From: Orenia metallireducens
GTDB taxonomy: Bacteria; Bacillota; Halanaerobiia; Halobacteroidales; Halobacteroidaceae
Direction of reading: 5' to 3'
Assembly: GCF_001693735.1 (NCBI RefSeq)
Contig: NZ_LWDV01000008.1
Span: 350,357 to 414,356, forward strand
Length of the DNA stretch: 64,000 nucleotides
Below are positions 54,158 through 62,992 of this stretch, one piece after another. The stretch's first letter is position 1; each line of letters starts with the position of its first letter. A program made the position numbers and the translations under genes. The notes under the pieces were generated by a model. That model was not told the origin of the DNA, did no database searches, and saw nothing but the letters and a program-made list of their open reading frames with translations.

Positions 54158-54406
54158 ATTATATTAATTTTAAGCATGATATACTTATAGATAATAAATT
54201 ACAAATAGACTTATTATTTCCTAGAGTTAGGATGAAAAACTCCCAATATCAGTTATAGTTTCTCTTTAAATTTCTATACAAAATACATAACAGGATGGTA
54301 ATTATAGGCTTTATTGAAAGTTAATATTATAATTTCACTAATTTAAAGGGATTTAAGCTTAAGATGTCGAAATGTTAAAATGACTGTAAAGGAGGGAGAA
54401 CTTTTC

Positions 54407-55270
54407 ATGATAGAAATTTTGACAAGGTTCAAAGAGAGAAGAGAAGAGTTAGGTGTTAGTTTAAAGCAGGCTGAAGAAGAAACTAGGATTAGAGTAGATT
54501 ATTTAAGGGCTATTGAAGAAGGAAATTTTGAGTATATTGAAGCAGAGGTTTATTTAAGAGGTTTTTTGAAGGTTTATTCAGCTTATTTGGGCTTGGATAC
54601 TAAAGAGGTATTAGAGGCCTACAAGAAATTACAAGAGCCTGAATTAGTTGAAGAAGAGATAGTAAAAAAAGAATCTTTTAAAGAGAAGATATCAAACTCT
54701 TTTGATGAGCATCAAAATGCTGTATTGATTAGTTGTTTAGTTGGAATCGGTTTATTGGTTATTGGACTACTTGCCTTTGCAGGATTTAAATTATATGGTC
54801 TGATTGATGATTCTGGTAGAATGGCTAATAGTTCTCCTTCTATCGAAACAGCTCAGGTAAAAGAAGGGGTTGTACTATCAGCTAGTAAGAAAGTTGAAGA
54901 AGAAGTAAAAGAAAGCGAAAAAACAAAGGAAAATCGAAAGGGTACTATAGAAGAGATTAATGAGAATAGGGCTGAAAAAACTGAAGTAAATAAGGAAGAT
55001 AGTGAAGAACTAAATAATCAAGAAGTTGCAGCTAATGAGATAAATATTGAGGTTGAAACAATAGATGAAAGTTGGTACTCAGTCGAGGTAGATGGTAAGG
55101 TTGTCTTTAAAGGTATCGTTGCTGCTAATAATAGAAAATTATTTTCTGGTCAGAAGATTGAGTTGAAGATGGGAAATGCTGCTGGTATTAAGGTAATAAA
55201 AGATGGCAAGGTTATGGGTCCCTTTGGTTCTAAGGGGGAAGTTATAGTTAAACGGTTCTCTATAGATTAA
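54407..55270 (+). CDS. rodZ: RodZ-like helix-turn-helix membrane protein
   Basis: 287 residues from the ATG behind GGAGGGAG. N-terminal HTH_25 domain (FKERREELGVSLKQAEEETRI ... LRAIEEGNFEYI pattern), one membrane helix (~105-130, LISCLVGIGLLVIGLLAF), a Lys/Glu-rich coiled spacer and a C-terminal DUF4115-like beta domain (SWYSVEVDGKVVFKGIV ... FGSKGEVIVKRF). RodZ anchors MreB and sets rod shape. B. subtilis has its homologue (ymfM) in the same neighbourhood after spoIIIE. Confidence 0.88.
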   Translation: MIEILTRFKERREELGVSLKQAEEETRIRVDYLRAIEEGNFEYIEAEVYLRGFLKVYSAYLGLDTKEVLEAYKKLQEPELVEEEIVKKESFKEKISNSFDEHQNAVLISCLVGIGLLVIGLLAFAGFKLYGLIDDSGRMANSSPSIETAQVKEGVVLSASKKVEEEVKESEKTKENRKGTIEEINENRAEKTEVNKEDSEELNNQEVAANEINIEVETIDESWYSVEVDGKVVFKGIVAANNRKLFSGQKIELKMGNAAGIKVIKDGKVMGPFGSKGEVIVKRFSID

Positions 55271-55561
55271 TAGGTAATCTTTATAGTGTTGGTATAATGA
55301 GGTTGATAATCTTCAACCTTATTTATATATTAGTTAGAGCTAGTGTATAGTAATATCTATTAAATTTTAAGGTGCTATCTCTTGATTATTAATATATGTA
55401 AACCGTGCTTGCTGATTTAAGTAATAATAGGTAATCTTGTGGAATAAAATCTCTAATAAGGATTAATCACTTCTAATCTAGTTATAATTTTTTAATTATT
55501 TGTGACAAAAATTTTAAAATTAAGGGACCTATTGTTACATTATAAGAAAGGCGGTTATTTT

Positions 55562-56305
55562 ATGGTAGATATCATGGAAAGAGAGAGTACTGCTTGGAAT
55601 TTATATGATATTATTCTGGTATTGATTTTAACCTTTACACTTACATCTTTAATCTTTTTAATTATAGAATCAGTGATTGGTTATCTAGTTATTAGTGATT
55701 TTATATTATCCATTAGAATTTTAGTCTTGAATTTTGTTCAAGCTATGTTATTAGGTGGTTTAACTCTATCAGTTATAAAGTTAAAATATAGATTATCTTT
55801 AAAAGAGGTAGGATTTCACTCAAATGATTTGGGAAGAATCTTTAAATATGGAATTATAGGTGGAATACTTATCTGCTTGATGATAACCTTGTTGAATAAT
55901 CTCATCTATCTTATTATTGATAATTTTTGGGGACTAAAACCTCCTGCTCAACAGGTTATCCAGAATTTACTAGAATCAGATAGCAATCTATTATTCTTTT
56001 TAAATAGTTTTTTAATTGTAATAGTAGCTCCAGTTACTGAGGAAATCTTTTTTAGAGGATTTATATACCCTTACTGTAAAAGTAAGTTGGGAAAATGGAA
56101 AGGAATCTTATTAAGTGCTTTATTTTTTGCTTTAGCACATGCGAGCATTTGGCTTTTTTTGCCAACATTTTTAGGTGGAGTAATTTTAGCAATTATCTAT
56201 GAAAGGGTTAAATCACTTTATTCTTGTATATTAGCCCATGGAGTCTGGAATATGATAATTGTCTCTTTACTCTATTTTATTTGGAAGACCAATTTTATCC
56301 AATAA
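55562..56305 (+). CDS. CPBP-family intramembrane metalloprotease
   Basis: 247 residues from the ATG behind AAAGGCGG. About seven helices. The CPBP/Abi motifs are complete: EEIFFRGFIYP (EExxxR), ALFFALAHASIW (second motif His) and ILAHGVWNMI (third). Such proteases process prenylated or peptide substrates in the membrane. Isolated gene with its own terminator. Confidence 0.88.
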   Translation: MVDIMERESTAWNLYDIILVLILTFTLTSLIFLIIESVIGYLVISDFILSIRILVLNFVQAMLLGGLTLSVIKLKYRLSLKEVGFHSNDLGRIFKYGIIGGILICLMITLLNNLIYLIIDNFWGLKPPAQQVIQNLLESDSNLLFFLNSFLIVIVAPVTEEIFFRGFIYPYCKSKLGKWKGILLSALFFALAHASIWLFLPTFLGGVILAIIYERVKSLYSCILAHGVWNMIIVSLLYFIWKTNFIQ

Positions 56306-56313
56306 TAGATATA

Positions 56314-56345
56314 AAAAAATCCTGGTCATTTGCCAGGTCTTTTTT
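56314..56345 (+). terminator. Terminator after the CPBP gene
   Basis: ATCCTGGTC/GCCAGGT stem with a 6-T run; lies just before the convergent tRNA genes. Confidence 0.82.
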
Positions 56346-56358
56346 ATCTATTATTTTT

Positions 56359-56435
56359 TGGTGGACCTGGAGGGATTTGAACCCCCGACCAATCGGTTAT
56401 GAGCCGATTGCTCTGACCAACTGAGCTACAGGTCC
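56359..56435 (-). tRNA. tRNA-Met or tRNA-Ile2 (anticodon CAT)
   Basis: Full cloverleaf on the minus strand: acceptor GGACCTG/CAGGTCC, D arm TAGCTCAGTTGGTC, anticodon stem ATCGG/CCGAT with loop CTCATAA, T arm GGGGGTTCAAATCCC and encoded CCA. The CAT anticodon is shared by elongator Met and by Ile2 (lysidine-modified); sequence alone does not settle it. Confidence 0.92.
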
Positions 56436-56537
56436 GTGTTTATAGTTGATAGTGTGTAGTGTACAGTTAAAGATATAAAATATTTTAAAAACTTAACTGT
56501 AAATTGTCAATTGTAGATCGTCAAAGTTTATTTTAGT

Positions 56538-56580
56538 GCGACGGGCTTGATGCCCTACCTAGTATCGAAAATATCCTTAC
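56538..56580 (-). repeat. tRNA-spacer hairpin repeat, copy A
   Basis: Minus strand: AAGGATATTTTCGATAC then a hairpin GGGC-ATCAA-GCCC and GTCGC. Similar copies at 56604 and 62439. Confidence 0.6.
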
Positions 56581-56603
56581 ATCTTTAAATCAAAGTTTTA
56601 GAT

Positions 56604-56640
56604 GCGCTGACCTCGATGGTCAAGTACTGAAAATTTCCTT
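56604..56640 (-). repeat. tRNA-spacer hairpin repeat, copy B
   Basis: Minus strand: AAGGAAATTTTCAGTAC then TGACC-ATCGA-GGTCA and GCGC. Loop and flanks as in copy A; stem bases differ but remain paired. Begins 25 bases behind the tRNA-Gly CCA end. Confidence 0.6.
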
Positions 56641-56665
56641 TTGCTTTAAAATTAAAAATTTTAAG

Positions 56666-56742
56666 TGGAGCGGGAAACCAGATTCGAACTGGCGACACCC
56701 AGCTTGGAAGGCTGGTGCTCTAGCCAACTGAGCTACTCCCGC
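56666..56742 (-). tRNA. tRNA-Gly (anticodon TCC)
   Basis: Cloverleaf with acceptor GCGGGAG, D arm TAGCTCAGTTGG, anticodon stem CCAGC/GCTGG with loop CTTCCAA, T arm GCCAGTTCGAATCTGG and encoded CCA. Two of the six tRNAs of the window lie within 20 bases here. Confidence 0.95.
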
Positions 56743-56761
56743 AGAATAAAGCAATTAACAT

Positions 56762-56838
56762 TGGTCGGAGCAGCAGGATTTGAACCTGCGACCCCCTGGT
56801 CCCAAACCAGGTGCGCTACCAAACTGCGCCATGCTCCG
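56762..56838 (-). tRNA. tRNA-Pro (anticodon TGG)
   Basis: Acceptor CGGAGCA/TGCTCCG, D arm GGCGCAGTTTGGTAGCGC, anticodon stem CCTGG/CCAGG with loop TTTGGGA, T arm CGCAGGTTCAAATCCTG, CCA encoded. Probably co-transcribed with tRNA-Gly. Confidence 0.96.
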
Positions 56839-57188
56839 ATATTTTCCTCACCAACGAAGATAATTTTATATTAATTTGAGGTGAATGTCAATACTTTAAA
56901 ATGATATATTTATCGATTATTTAAAATTACAATATTAATAATCGATTTTACTTTTAATTAGTAGCTCTTAGACCTTATTACGATTAAAGTTGTTATTTTA
57001 AATATTCTTAAATTGATTAAAATCATTTAATATAGATAGAAGCTTTTATTATATCTTCATTAGTACTTTTTAGATTATTATTGTAATTAATTGAAAAGAA
57101 TAATACAATTAGAGTAATCGTACTAGTTCTCCCCTAAACTTTTAAAAAATTCTTTGGTATTATTTAATTAAGGAGTGTAATTGTTCTG
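56839..57188. other. Gap before the ClC gene
   Basis: 350 bases of very AT-rich DNA with no gene. It should carry the tRNA promoter on the minus strand and the ClC promoter on the plus strand. Confidence 0.45.
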
Positions 57189-58424
57189 ATGTCTTTTGAT
57201 GATTTTTATAAGAAGATAGGCTTTTATATTATAAAGTGGCTAATAATTAATTTATTGTTAGGATTTCTTGGAGCAATATTTGTATTGATATTGAAGAAAG
57301 GGATAGTTCATCTAAATGACTTGATTTATAACAGATATTATTTAGCTCCAATAATAGGATCATTAATAATGGCAATATTAGTTCGTTATTTTGATTTTAG
57401 AGCTAAGGGGTTAGGAACAGACTTATATATAAAGTATACTAAGAGTGAGTTTCCTTTAAAGAAACCTCTTAGATTGCTAATAAGTAAGTTCTTTGCTACT
57501 AGTGTAACTTTAGGCCTAATAGGAATAGGTGGCTTAGTTGGACCATTATTATTAATTGGTAGTAGCATGGCAATAGTAATTAATAAGGTATTTAATTACT
57601 TTAAAGTTAGGATATTTAATTCACAATTGGATTATAGAGTCTTAAGTATCTGTGGAGCTGCAGCTACTTTAGGTCCACTGTTAGGTGCTCCCTTAGGGGG
57701 AGGAATCTTTGCTAGTGAGATTCTTTATAAGTCTTCTTTAGATTATAATGATTTATTTCCTGCTATCTTAGGGAGTAGCTTTGGTTATTATTTTTATCAT
57801 GCTTTCTTACCCCAACCTGGCTTAAATATCGACTTGGGTCTACCTGAAGCAAGTTTAAAGGAATTACTTTTATTGATTTTTGTGGCATCAATCTGTGGGA
57901 TAATTGGTCAAAGTTTTATCAGTATATTCGATTTTATACATAATTTTTTTAAAAGATTAAAGATAAAATCCTTTTTAAAGCCCCTTATGGCAGGTTGTAT
58001 AGTCCTCATAATAATGGAATTATTTAAAGTAGAATCTTTTATAAATACTGTAGGTATTAATCAGTTATTCTTTACTCCCTTAAGGGAAGGGCGGATGATT
58101 GTATTAGTTCTATTTAAAATATTACTTACTATGGTGATTATTGCAGGAGGGTTCAGTGCAGCTATTGTTGATACAGCCCTAATCAGTGGTGCTTTAACGG
58201 GGAATTTATTATATTATATCTTTCCTAATATTCCCTTACCTGTACTGGTAATCATAGGGTTATCGGCTACATTATCATCTATTGCTAATATTCCTTTGGC
58301 TACTATGGTAATAGTTAGTGAGATTTTTAATTTGAATTTGAGTTTACCAGTTATTATTGGGAGTATTATTGGCTACTTAATTGGGAGACCAAAAGCAGTA
58401 TTTAAATATATTAGAGAGGAATAA
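57189..58424 (+). CDS. ClC-family chloride channel/transporter
   Basis: 411 residues with about eleven helices. Motifs: GIGGLVGPLLLIGSSMA (the GxGGxxGP selectivity loop; the usual Glu gate GREGP reads GPLL here), GAPLGGGIFASEI, and PLATMVIVSEIF. The lack of the gating Glu at the normal site suggests a channel-like or variant transport mode. No CBS domain. Could relate to osmotic or acid adaptation. Confidence 0.88.
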   Translation: MSFDDFYKKIGFYIIKWLIINLLLGFLGAIFVLILKKGIVHLNDLIYNRYYLAPIIGSLIMAILVRYFDFRAKGLGTDLYIKYTKSEFPLKKPLRLLISKFFATSVTLGLIGIGGLVGPLLLIGSSMAIVINKVFNYFKVRIFNSQLDYRVLSICGAAATLGPLLGAPLGGGIFASEILYKSSLDYNDLFPAILGSSFGYYFYHAFLPQPGLNIDLGLPEASLKELLLLIFVASICGIIGQSFISIFDFIHNFFKRLKIKSFLKPLMAGCIVLIIMELFKVESFINTVGINQLFFTPLREGRMIVLVLFKILLTMVIIAGGFSAAIVDTALISGALTGNLLYYIFPNIPLPVLVIIGLSATLSSIANIPLATMVIVSEIFNLNLSLPVIIGSIIGYLIGRPKAVFKYIREE

Positions 58425-58513
58425 TAGATAGTGTGAGTGATCATTAGAAATGTGAAAAATTTACAATAAAAAGTAGCTGTCTAAATACTCACACTCATAT
58501 AGGAGGAGATAAG

Positions 58514-59260
58514 ATGAGAATATTATTGACAAATGATGATGGTATTTTTGCACCAGGTATTCAAAGATTATGCCAAGAGCTCGAACAAAATCATGAGGTA
58601 GTTGTTGTAGCTCCAGATAGGGAGAGAAGTGCAACAGGTCATGCTATAACTATTCATCATCCTTTAAGAGCTAAGGAGATGACCTTTGCTAACATAAAAT
58701 CAAAATGTATAGCCATAGATGGAACCCCTGCTGATTGTGTTAAAATTGCTATAGAGTCTTTATTGGATGAAAAGCCTGATTTAGTGATATCAGGTATCAA
58801 TGCTGGTCCAAATATGGGTTATGATGTTCTCTATTCTGGGACTGTTTCAGCAGCTGTAGAAGGACTGCTATTGGGAATACCAGCAATTGCAGTCTCATTA
58901 GTAACTGATGAGAAATGGGATTTTTCTTATGCAGCAGAATTCATCTCTAGGTTGCTTAAAAAGTATCAAAAAGAAGAAGTTTCTGATGATGTTATCTTAA
59001 ATGTTAATGTACCAGTAAATTGTAATGGGAGATATAGAATTACGAAGCTTGGTAATAGAAGTTACAAAAATACCTTTGAACAGAGGATAGATCCTAGAGG
59101 AGAGAGATACTACTGGTTAGCAGGAGAAGCGGTAGAAGAAGGAAACTCTGCTGATACTGATGTGTCAACAGTTAAAGATGGTTTGGTCTCTATTACTCCT
59201 GTTAAATTCTCTTTAACAGCAGATTCTGAGATAGAAAGGCTGAAAAAATGGAATTTGTAG
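58514..59260 (+). CDS. surE: 5'/3'-nucleotidase SurE
   Basis: Metal-dependent nucleoside monophosphate phosphatase. LLTNDDGIFAPGI (metal Asp pair), APDRERSATGHAIT, DGTPADCVKIA and SGINAGPNMGYDVLYSGTV are all family motifs. 248 residues. GGAGGAG precedes the ATG. Sixty bases after it a membrane protein gene follows. Confidence 0.96.
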   Translation: MRILLTNDDGIFAPGIQRLCQELEQNHEVVVVAPDRERSATGHAITIHHPLRAKEMTFANIKSKCIAIDGTPADCVKIAIESLLDEKPDLVISGINAGPNMGYDVLYSGTVSAAVEGLLLGIPAIAVSLVTDEKWDFSYAAEFISRLLKKYQKEEVSDDVILNVNVPVNCNGRYRITKLGNRSYKNTFEQRIDPRGERYYWLAGEAVEEGNSADTDVSTVKDGLVSITPVKFSLTADSEIERLKKWNL

Positions 59261-59319
59261 TAATATTTATTGCTTTAAAATGAATATTTTAAAGTAAAAG
59301 GCTTATGGAGGAGATTATT

Positions 59320-59706
59320 ATGACACAATCTGAAAATGAAGGTGCTGTTATTAAAGTAAGTAGTATTTTATTTGGATTGGTAGTCAGTTTAATTTTATTG
59401 TTAATAGGTAGTTTAGTGTTGGGGGTGATTATTAGTTTATCAAATGTTGCTAATCAATCTGCTAGTAGGATTTTATTTATAGTAAATTATTTGGCTATCT
59501 TTATAGGGGGGATTGTTGCAGCTTATTCTGCAGGTGGAAAGGGATGGGTTAACGGAGGTTTAGTAGGATTGACATATATGTTGGTAATAGTCCTTCTAGG
59601 TAGCCTTTGGAATCCAGTTGTTTTTTCTTTTAGCCTGTTTTTGCGAGTTATAATTGGGTTCTTAATCTCTGCTTTTGGAGGGATGATTGGTGTTAATATT
59701 ATCTAA
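59320..59706 (+). CDS. TIGR04086 family membrane protein
   Basis: 128 residues from the ATG behind GGAGGAG (five codons inside the longer frame). Four membrane helices; the pattern VSSILFGLVVSLILLLIGSL, GGIVAAYSAGGKGWVNGGLVGL and AFGGMIGVN fits TIGR04086. Function unknown; widespread in Firmicutes with YrzE-like relatives. Confidence 0.75.
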   Translation: MTQSENEGAVIKVSSILFGLVVSLILLLIGSLVLGVIISLSNVANQSASRILFIVNYLAIFIGGIVAAYSAGGKGWVNGGLVGLTYMLVIVLLGSLWNPVVFSFSLFLRVIIGFLISAFGGMIGVNII

Positions 59707-59809
59707 CACTAGTGCTATTAACCTAAAAGCAAAGTGGGTGAGTTAAATTAAAGAGAATCTGATAGAGATAGAGGTTGATACTGATATAGAGAAGGTTGAT
59801 CTATCCAAA

Positions 59810-60208
59810 TTGATTTATGATAAATTAATAGAATGGGATAATAGGTATAATAAGAATAGTGCTCAATTTATTGAGAAAATAGATATATTACCGACAACTA
59901 TCAGTTTTATTTTAGGTACTATAACTAGTGGGTTTCTAAAGGAGATAGGCAAAGAGGTTTGGAATAATTTAAAGAAGATATTTATCTCTGAGGATGAGAA
60001 CAAAAGGATGCCAGGCTTTGAATTTAATTTTATTTATGAAGGGATAGAGATTATAGCAGAATTAGAGAGTGATGCCCCACAAGAGTTAAAGAAAGCCTTG
60101 AACAATTTAAATGGTATCATCAATAAAATTCTCGATGGTGAAGAAGATGTAGGAAAGATGAGGTTTACTTTAGATAGTGATGGAGGAGAATGGAAAAGAG
60201 AAGAGTGA
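59810..60208 (+). CDS. Hypothetical protein
   Basis: 132 residues from a TTG that lacks a ribosome site. In the same frame, codons continue upstream without stop to 59747, where ATT follows GTGGGTGAG by a few bases; coding probably starts there (an unusual start). A hydrophobic stretch TTISFILGTITSGFLKEIGKEVW may anchor a helix; the rest is acidic. No family recognised. Confidence 0.55.
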   Translation: MIYDKLIEWDNRYNKNSAQFIEKIDILPTTISFILGTITSGFLKEIGKEVWNNLKKIFISEDENKRMPGFEFNFIYEGIEIIAELESDAPQELKKALNNLNGIINKILDGEEDVGKMRFTLDSDGGEWKREE

Positions 60209-60211
60209 TCT

Positions 60212-60243
60212 TAAAAATGTACCTTATAAGGTACATTTTTATT
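60212..60243 (+). terminator. Terminator
   Basis: AAAATGTACCTTATAAGGTACATTTTTAT: a short palindrome with a T-run after the hypothetical gene. Confidence 0.8.
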
Positions 60244-60287
60244 TTGGATATATGTTATTTTAGTAATGTGGTTGATTCAATAGAGAG

Positions 60288-60480
60288 ATAATACGACACT
60301 TTCGTGTGAGTTTACAGTGTAAGGTGTACAGTAAAAAGTTAAGTTCAAAACCTCACACCTCACCCTAACCCTCTGCTCCTCTGAGAAGAGGGAACCAGTT
60401 ATTTATTTTTGATTTGCTCCCCTTCTCCTAAGGATAGGAGAAGGGGCTGGGGGATGAGGTCTGAAAGTGTCACAATATAC
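60288..60480. repeat. MITE-like palindromic element, copy 4
   Basis: Begins ATAATACGACACTTTCG and ends CTGAAAGTGTCACAATAT; inside, CACACCTCACCC faces GGGATGAGG and CTCCCCTTCTCC faces GGAGAAGGGG. About 190 bp. The gap to 60622 contains no gene. Confidence 0.78.
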
Positions 60481-60622
60481 TCATAAACAGATATTAAGAT
60501 AAAAACTATAAATTTTAATAGTATTAGCCTACCTTTCATAAAATTATCTTAATTATACTAATTTACTTCGGTTAAACTAATAAATGATACAGAATATATA
60601 GCACTTATATGAGGTGAGATAA

Positions 60623-62170
60623 ATGGCAACAAATCAAATAGATACTGATAATTTAATGGCTTTAGATATACTAGATGATTATTGGCAGGAGCGAGAGATG
60701 GGATTATTTCCCCATCAGATAGAGACTGTGAATAAGGTGATTGATCAGATGAATGGTAGAGCTATTTTAGCTGATGAGGTTGGTTTAGGTAAGACTATTG
60801 AGGCGGGGATGATATTAAAGGAGTATATGGTTAGAGGTGATGTAAAGACCTGTTTGGTCTTAACTCCTGCTTCTTTAGGCTTTCAATGGTGGCAAGAGCT
60901 AACCCATAAGTTTCAAATTGATTGTTTCAATAATCGTAAAGGTAAAGGATGGCATTATTTTGATGTAATAATTTCTTCCCTTGATAAAGCTAAACGAAAG
61001 CCCCATTGTGATCATATTTATGAACGGGGCTTTGACATGGTAATCGTTGATGAGGCACATCGTTTGAAGAACTCTAAGACTCAAAATTGGAAGTTTGTTG
61101 AGAAGATTCCTTCCAAATATCTATTGTTATTGACAGCTACTCCTATTCAAAATGATTTAAAAGAACTATATAACCTAGTAGCTTTATTGAAGCCTGATTT
61201 ATTTGGAAATTACTCTGATTTTAAAGATAATTATGTTAAGGACAAGCATTCAGCCCAGAATTTAGATGATTTGCAGGCTGATTTATCTAAGGTAATGATA
61301 CGTAATCAAAGAGAAGAGATAGATTTATATTATACCGATAGGAAGGTTAAGTTGATCCCTCTAAGTCTAACTGAGAAGGAGCAAGAACTTTATGATGGTA
61401 TTACGGATTTGGTGAAGACCGAGTATAAGAAGTGTATCAGTGCCAATAAGAGTATCTTCCATCTCTTAACTTTACAGCGCGAGGTCTGTAGTAGCTCCTT
61501 TGCGGTCTCTAAAACTTTAGAGAAGATGTGTAAATCAGAAAGCTATGAGGGTATTAAGGAGAGATTATGTGAGTTGTATGAATTAGCTATCTCAATTACT
61601 GAGAATCAGAAGATGAAGATGGTTGAGAAAATTTTAGAGGATACTGATGGAAAGGCAATTATATTTACTGAATATCGGGCAACACAACAGTATATCTGCT
61701 ATCATCTTTATCAAAAAGGTTATCAGCCTGTTGTATTTAGTGGAAAATTGCGGGATAATCAGAAGGAATGGGCTAAACGCCAATTTATGAAAAATGGTGA
61801 TGTCTTAATCAGTACTGAGGCAGGTGGTCAAGGTATTAACTTACAATTTTGTAATACTATCATTAATTATGATTTACCTTGGAATCCAATGAAGGTAGAG
61901 CAGAGAATAGGTAGGGTACATCGCTTAGGTCAAGAGAAGGATGTTTTAATCTATAATCTCTCTACCCAAAATACAATTGAAGAGAAGATAATTAATCTGT
62001 TAGATAAGAAGATTAATCTCTTTGAAAGTGTAATTGGAGGTTTAGACTTGATAGTTAGAGATGGGGTAGATAAGAGCTTTGGTAGTGATATTTTAGAATT
62101 ATTAATAGAGAATGACAAGGATGATTTAGATAAAGAGCTAGATAGATATGCTAGTAAATTTATACATTAA
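60623..62170 (+). CDS. SNF2-type DEAH helicase/ATPase
   Basis: 515 residues covering little more than the two RecA lobes. LADEVGLGKTIEAGMILKEY (Walker A), VVDEAHRLKNSKT (DEAH), LLTATPIQN, IIFTEYRATQQYI, STEAGGQGINLQFC and QRIGRVHRLGQ (motif VI) are SNF2-like. It lacks extra N- or C-terminal domains. Such solo proteins may remodel protein-DNA complexes. No restriction or defence genes are adjacent. Confidence 0.88.
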   Translation: MATNQIDTDNLMALDILDDYWQEREMGLFPHQIETVNKVIDQMNGRAILADEVGLGKTIEAGMILKEYMVRGDVKTCLVLTPASLGFQWWQELTHKFQIDCFNNRKGKGWHYFDVIISSLDKAKRKPHCDHIYERGFDMVIVDEAHRLKNSKTQNWKFVEKIPSKYLLLLTATPIQNDLKELYNLVALLKPDLFGNYSDFKDNYVKDKHSAQNLDDLQADLSKVMIRNQREEIDLYYTDRKVKLIPLSLTEKEQELYDGITDLVKTEYKKCISANKSIFHLLTLQREVCSSSFAVSKTLEKMCKSESYEGIKERLCELYELAISITENQKMKMVEKILEDTDGKAIIFTEYRATQQYICYHLYQKGYQPVVFSGKLRDNQKEWAKRQFMKNGDVLISTEAGGQGINLQFCNTIINYDLPWNPMKVEQRIGRVHRLGQEKDVLIYNLSTQNTIEEKIINLLDKKINLFESVIGGLDLIVRDGVDKSFGSDILELLIENDKDDLDKELDRYASKFIH

Positions 62171-62183
62171 AAAAGACAAAAAA

Positions 62184-62213
62184 GACGCAGAATTTTCTGC
62201 GTCTTTTTTAATG
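62184..62213 (+). terminator. Terminator after the SNF2 gene
   Basis: AAAAGACGCAGAA and TTCTGCGTCTTTT around TT, with a T-run. Confidence 0.9.
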
Positions 62214-62315
62214 TAACTATAAATATCTAATTTATCAAAGGTTAATTATATAAAAAATAAAAAAGCTGAGCTTCGGCTCAGTTATTGTTAATTTTTTAAA
62301 TTTTCAATTATAAAG

Positions 62316-62404
62316 TGGTACCGAGGGTCGGACTCGAACCGACACGGGAGTTAAATCCCACCGGATTTTAAGTCCGGTGCGTCTGCCTATTCCGCCACCT
62401 CGGC
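62316..62404 (-). tRNA. tRNA-Leu (anticodon TAA)
   Basis: Type II tRNA of 89 bases including CCA: acceptor GCCGAGG/CCTCGGT, anticodon stem CCGGA/TCCGG with loop CTTAAAA, long variable arm GGGATTTAACTCCC, T arm TCGGTTCGAGTCCGA. Confidence 0.94.
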
Positions 62405-62438
62405 AAATTAATTTTTAGGCAATTATGAAGTTGAAATA

Positions 62439-62476
62439 TGACGATCTTAATGATTTGACATCGAAATTTTCCTTAC
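62439..62476 (-). repeat. tRNA-spacer hairpin repeat, copy C
   Basis: Minus strand: AAGGAAAATTTCGATG then AATC-ATTAA-GATC region and GTCAT. Sits between the tRNA-Thr and tRNA-Leu genes, 17 bases after the tRNA-Thr CCA. Confidence 0.55.
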
Positions 62477-62492
62477 ATTTTTTAATTTTAGA

Positions 62493-62568
62493 TGGAGCTG
62501 GTGATGGGACTTGAACCCGCAACCTGCTGATTACAAGTCAGCTGCTCTACCAGTTGAGCTACACCAGC
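62493..62568 (-). tRNA. tRNA-Thr (anticodon TGT)
   Basis: Acceptor GCTGGTG/CACCAGC (reading into the CCA end GCTCCA), D arm TAGCTCAACTGGTAGAGC, anticodon stem GCTGA/TCAGC with loop CTTGTAA, T arm GCGGGTTCAAGTCCC, CCA encoded. Confidence 0.94.
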
Positions 62569-62572
62569 ATAG

Positions 62573-62648
62573 TGGCAGGGGAGATAGGACTTGAACCCAC
62601 AGCACCCGGATTTGGAGTCCGGTGCTCTACCAATTGAGCTACTCCCCT
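62573..62648 (-). tRNA. tRNA-Trp (anticodon CCA)
   Basis: Acceptor AGGGGAG, D arm TAGCTCAATTGGTAGAGC, anticodon stem CCGGA/TCCGG with loop CTCCAAA, T arm TGTGGGTTCAAGTCC, CCA encoded. First of the three-tRNA group Trp-Thr-Leu. Confidence 0.95.
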
Positions 62649-62992
62649 ATGGCACAATTAGAATTATAACTTATGTTTCTATATAGGTCAAGCTTCAAAT
62701 TGATAATTATAGCTATTTATTTTAAAATATCTTACTAATTCGCTTATTTTCTTCTGATTGTATAGTTGATTATCTTTTATAATCTTTCTCACATTCTTAT
62801 ATCTAATGACATATAATGACTATATCTTTATTGAAAAGCAGTGTTTGTTAATAGCTTATTTTTGAAGATATTCTGCTAATAGGTTGATATATAGAAATTA
62901 AGTTAATTTACAATGATCAATGTATAATTAAAAGATTAATTTCTTAAAGAACAATAATTAATACTACTCATTTATTGAGGGGGAGATTATAA
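62649..62992. other. Intergenic region
   Basis: 344 bases, AT-rich; carries the minus-strand tRNA promoter and the promoter of the small gene at 62993. I see nothing else. Confidence 0.45.

Noticed and set aside
56224-56424. A 66-residue frame ending WTWRDLNPRPIGYEPIALTN
   Set aside because: This is the well-known spurious translation across a minus-strand tRNA gene (56359-56435), overlapping the end of the CPBP protease gene.
56665-56874. A 69-residue frame with GFEPATPWSQ
   Set aside because: Translates across the tRNA-Gly and tRNA-Pro genes in antisense; a classic false protein.
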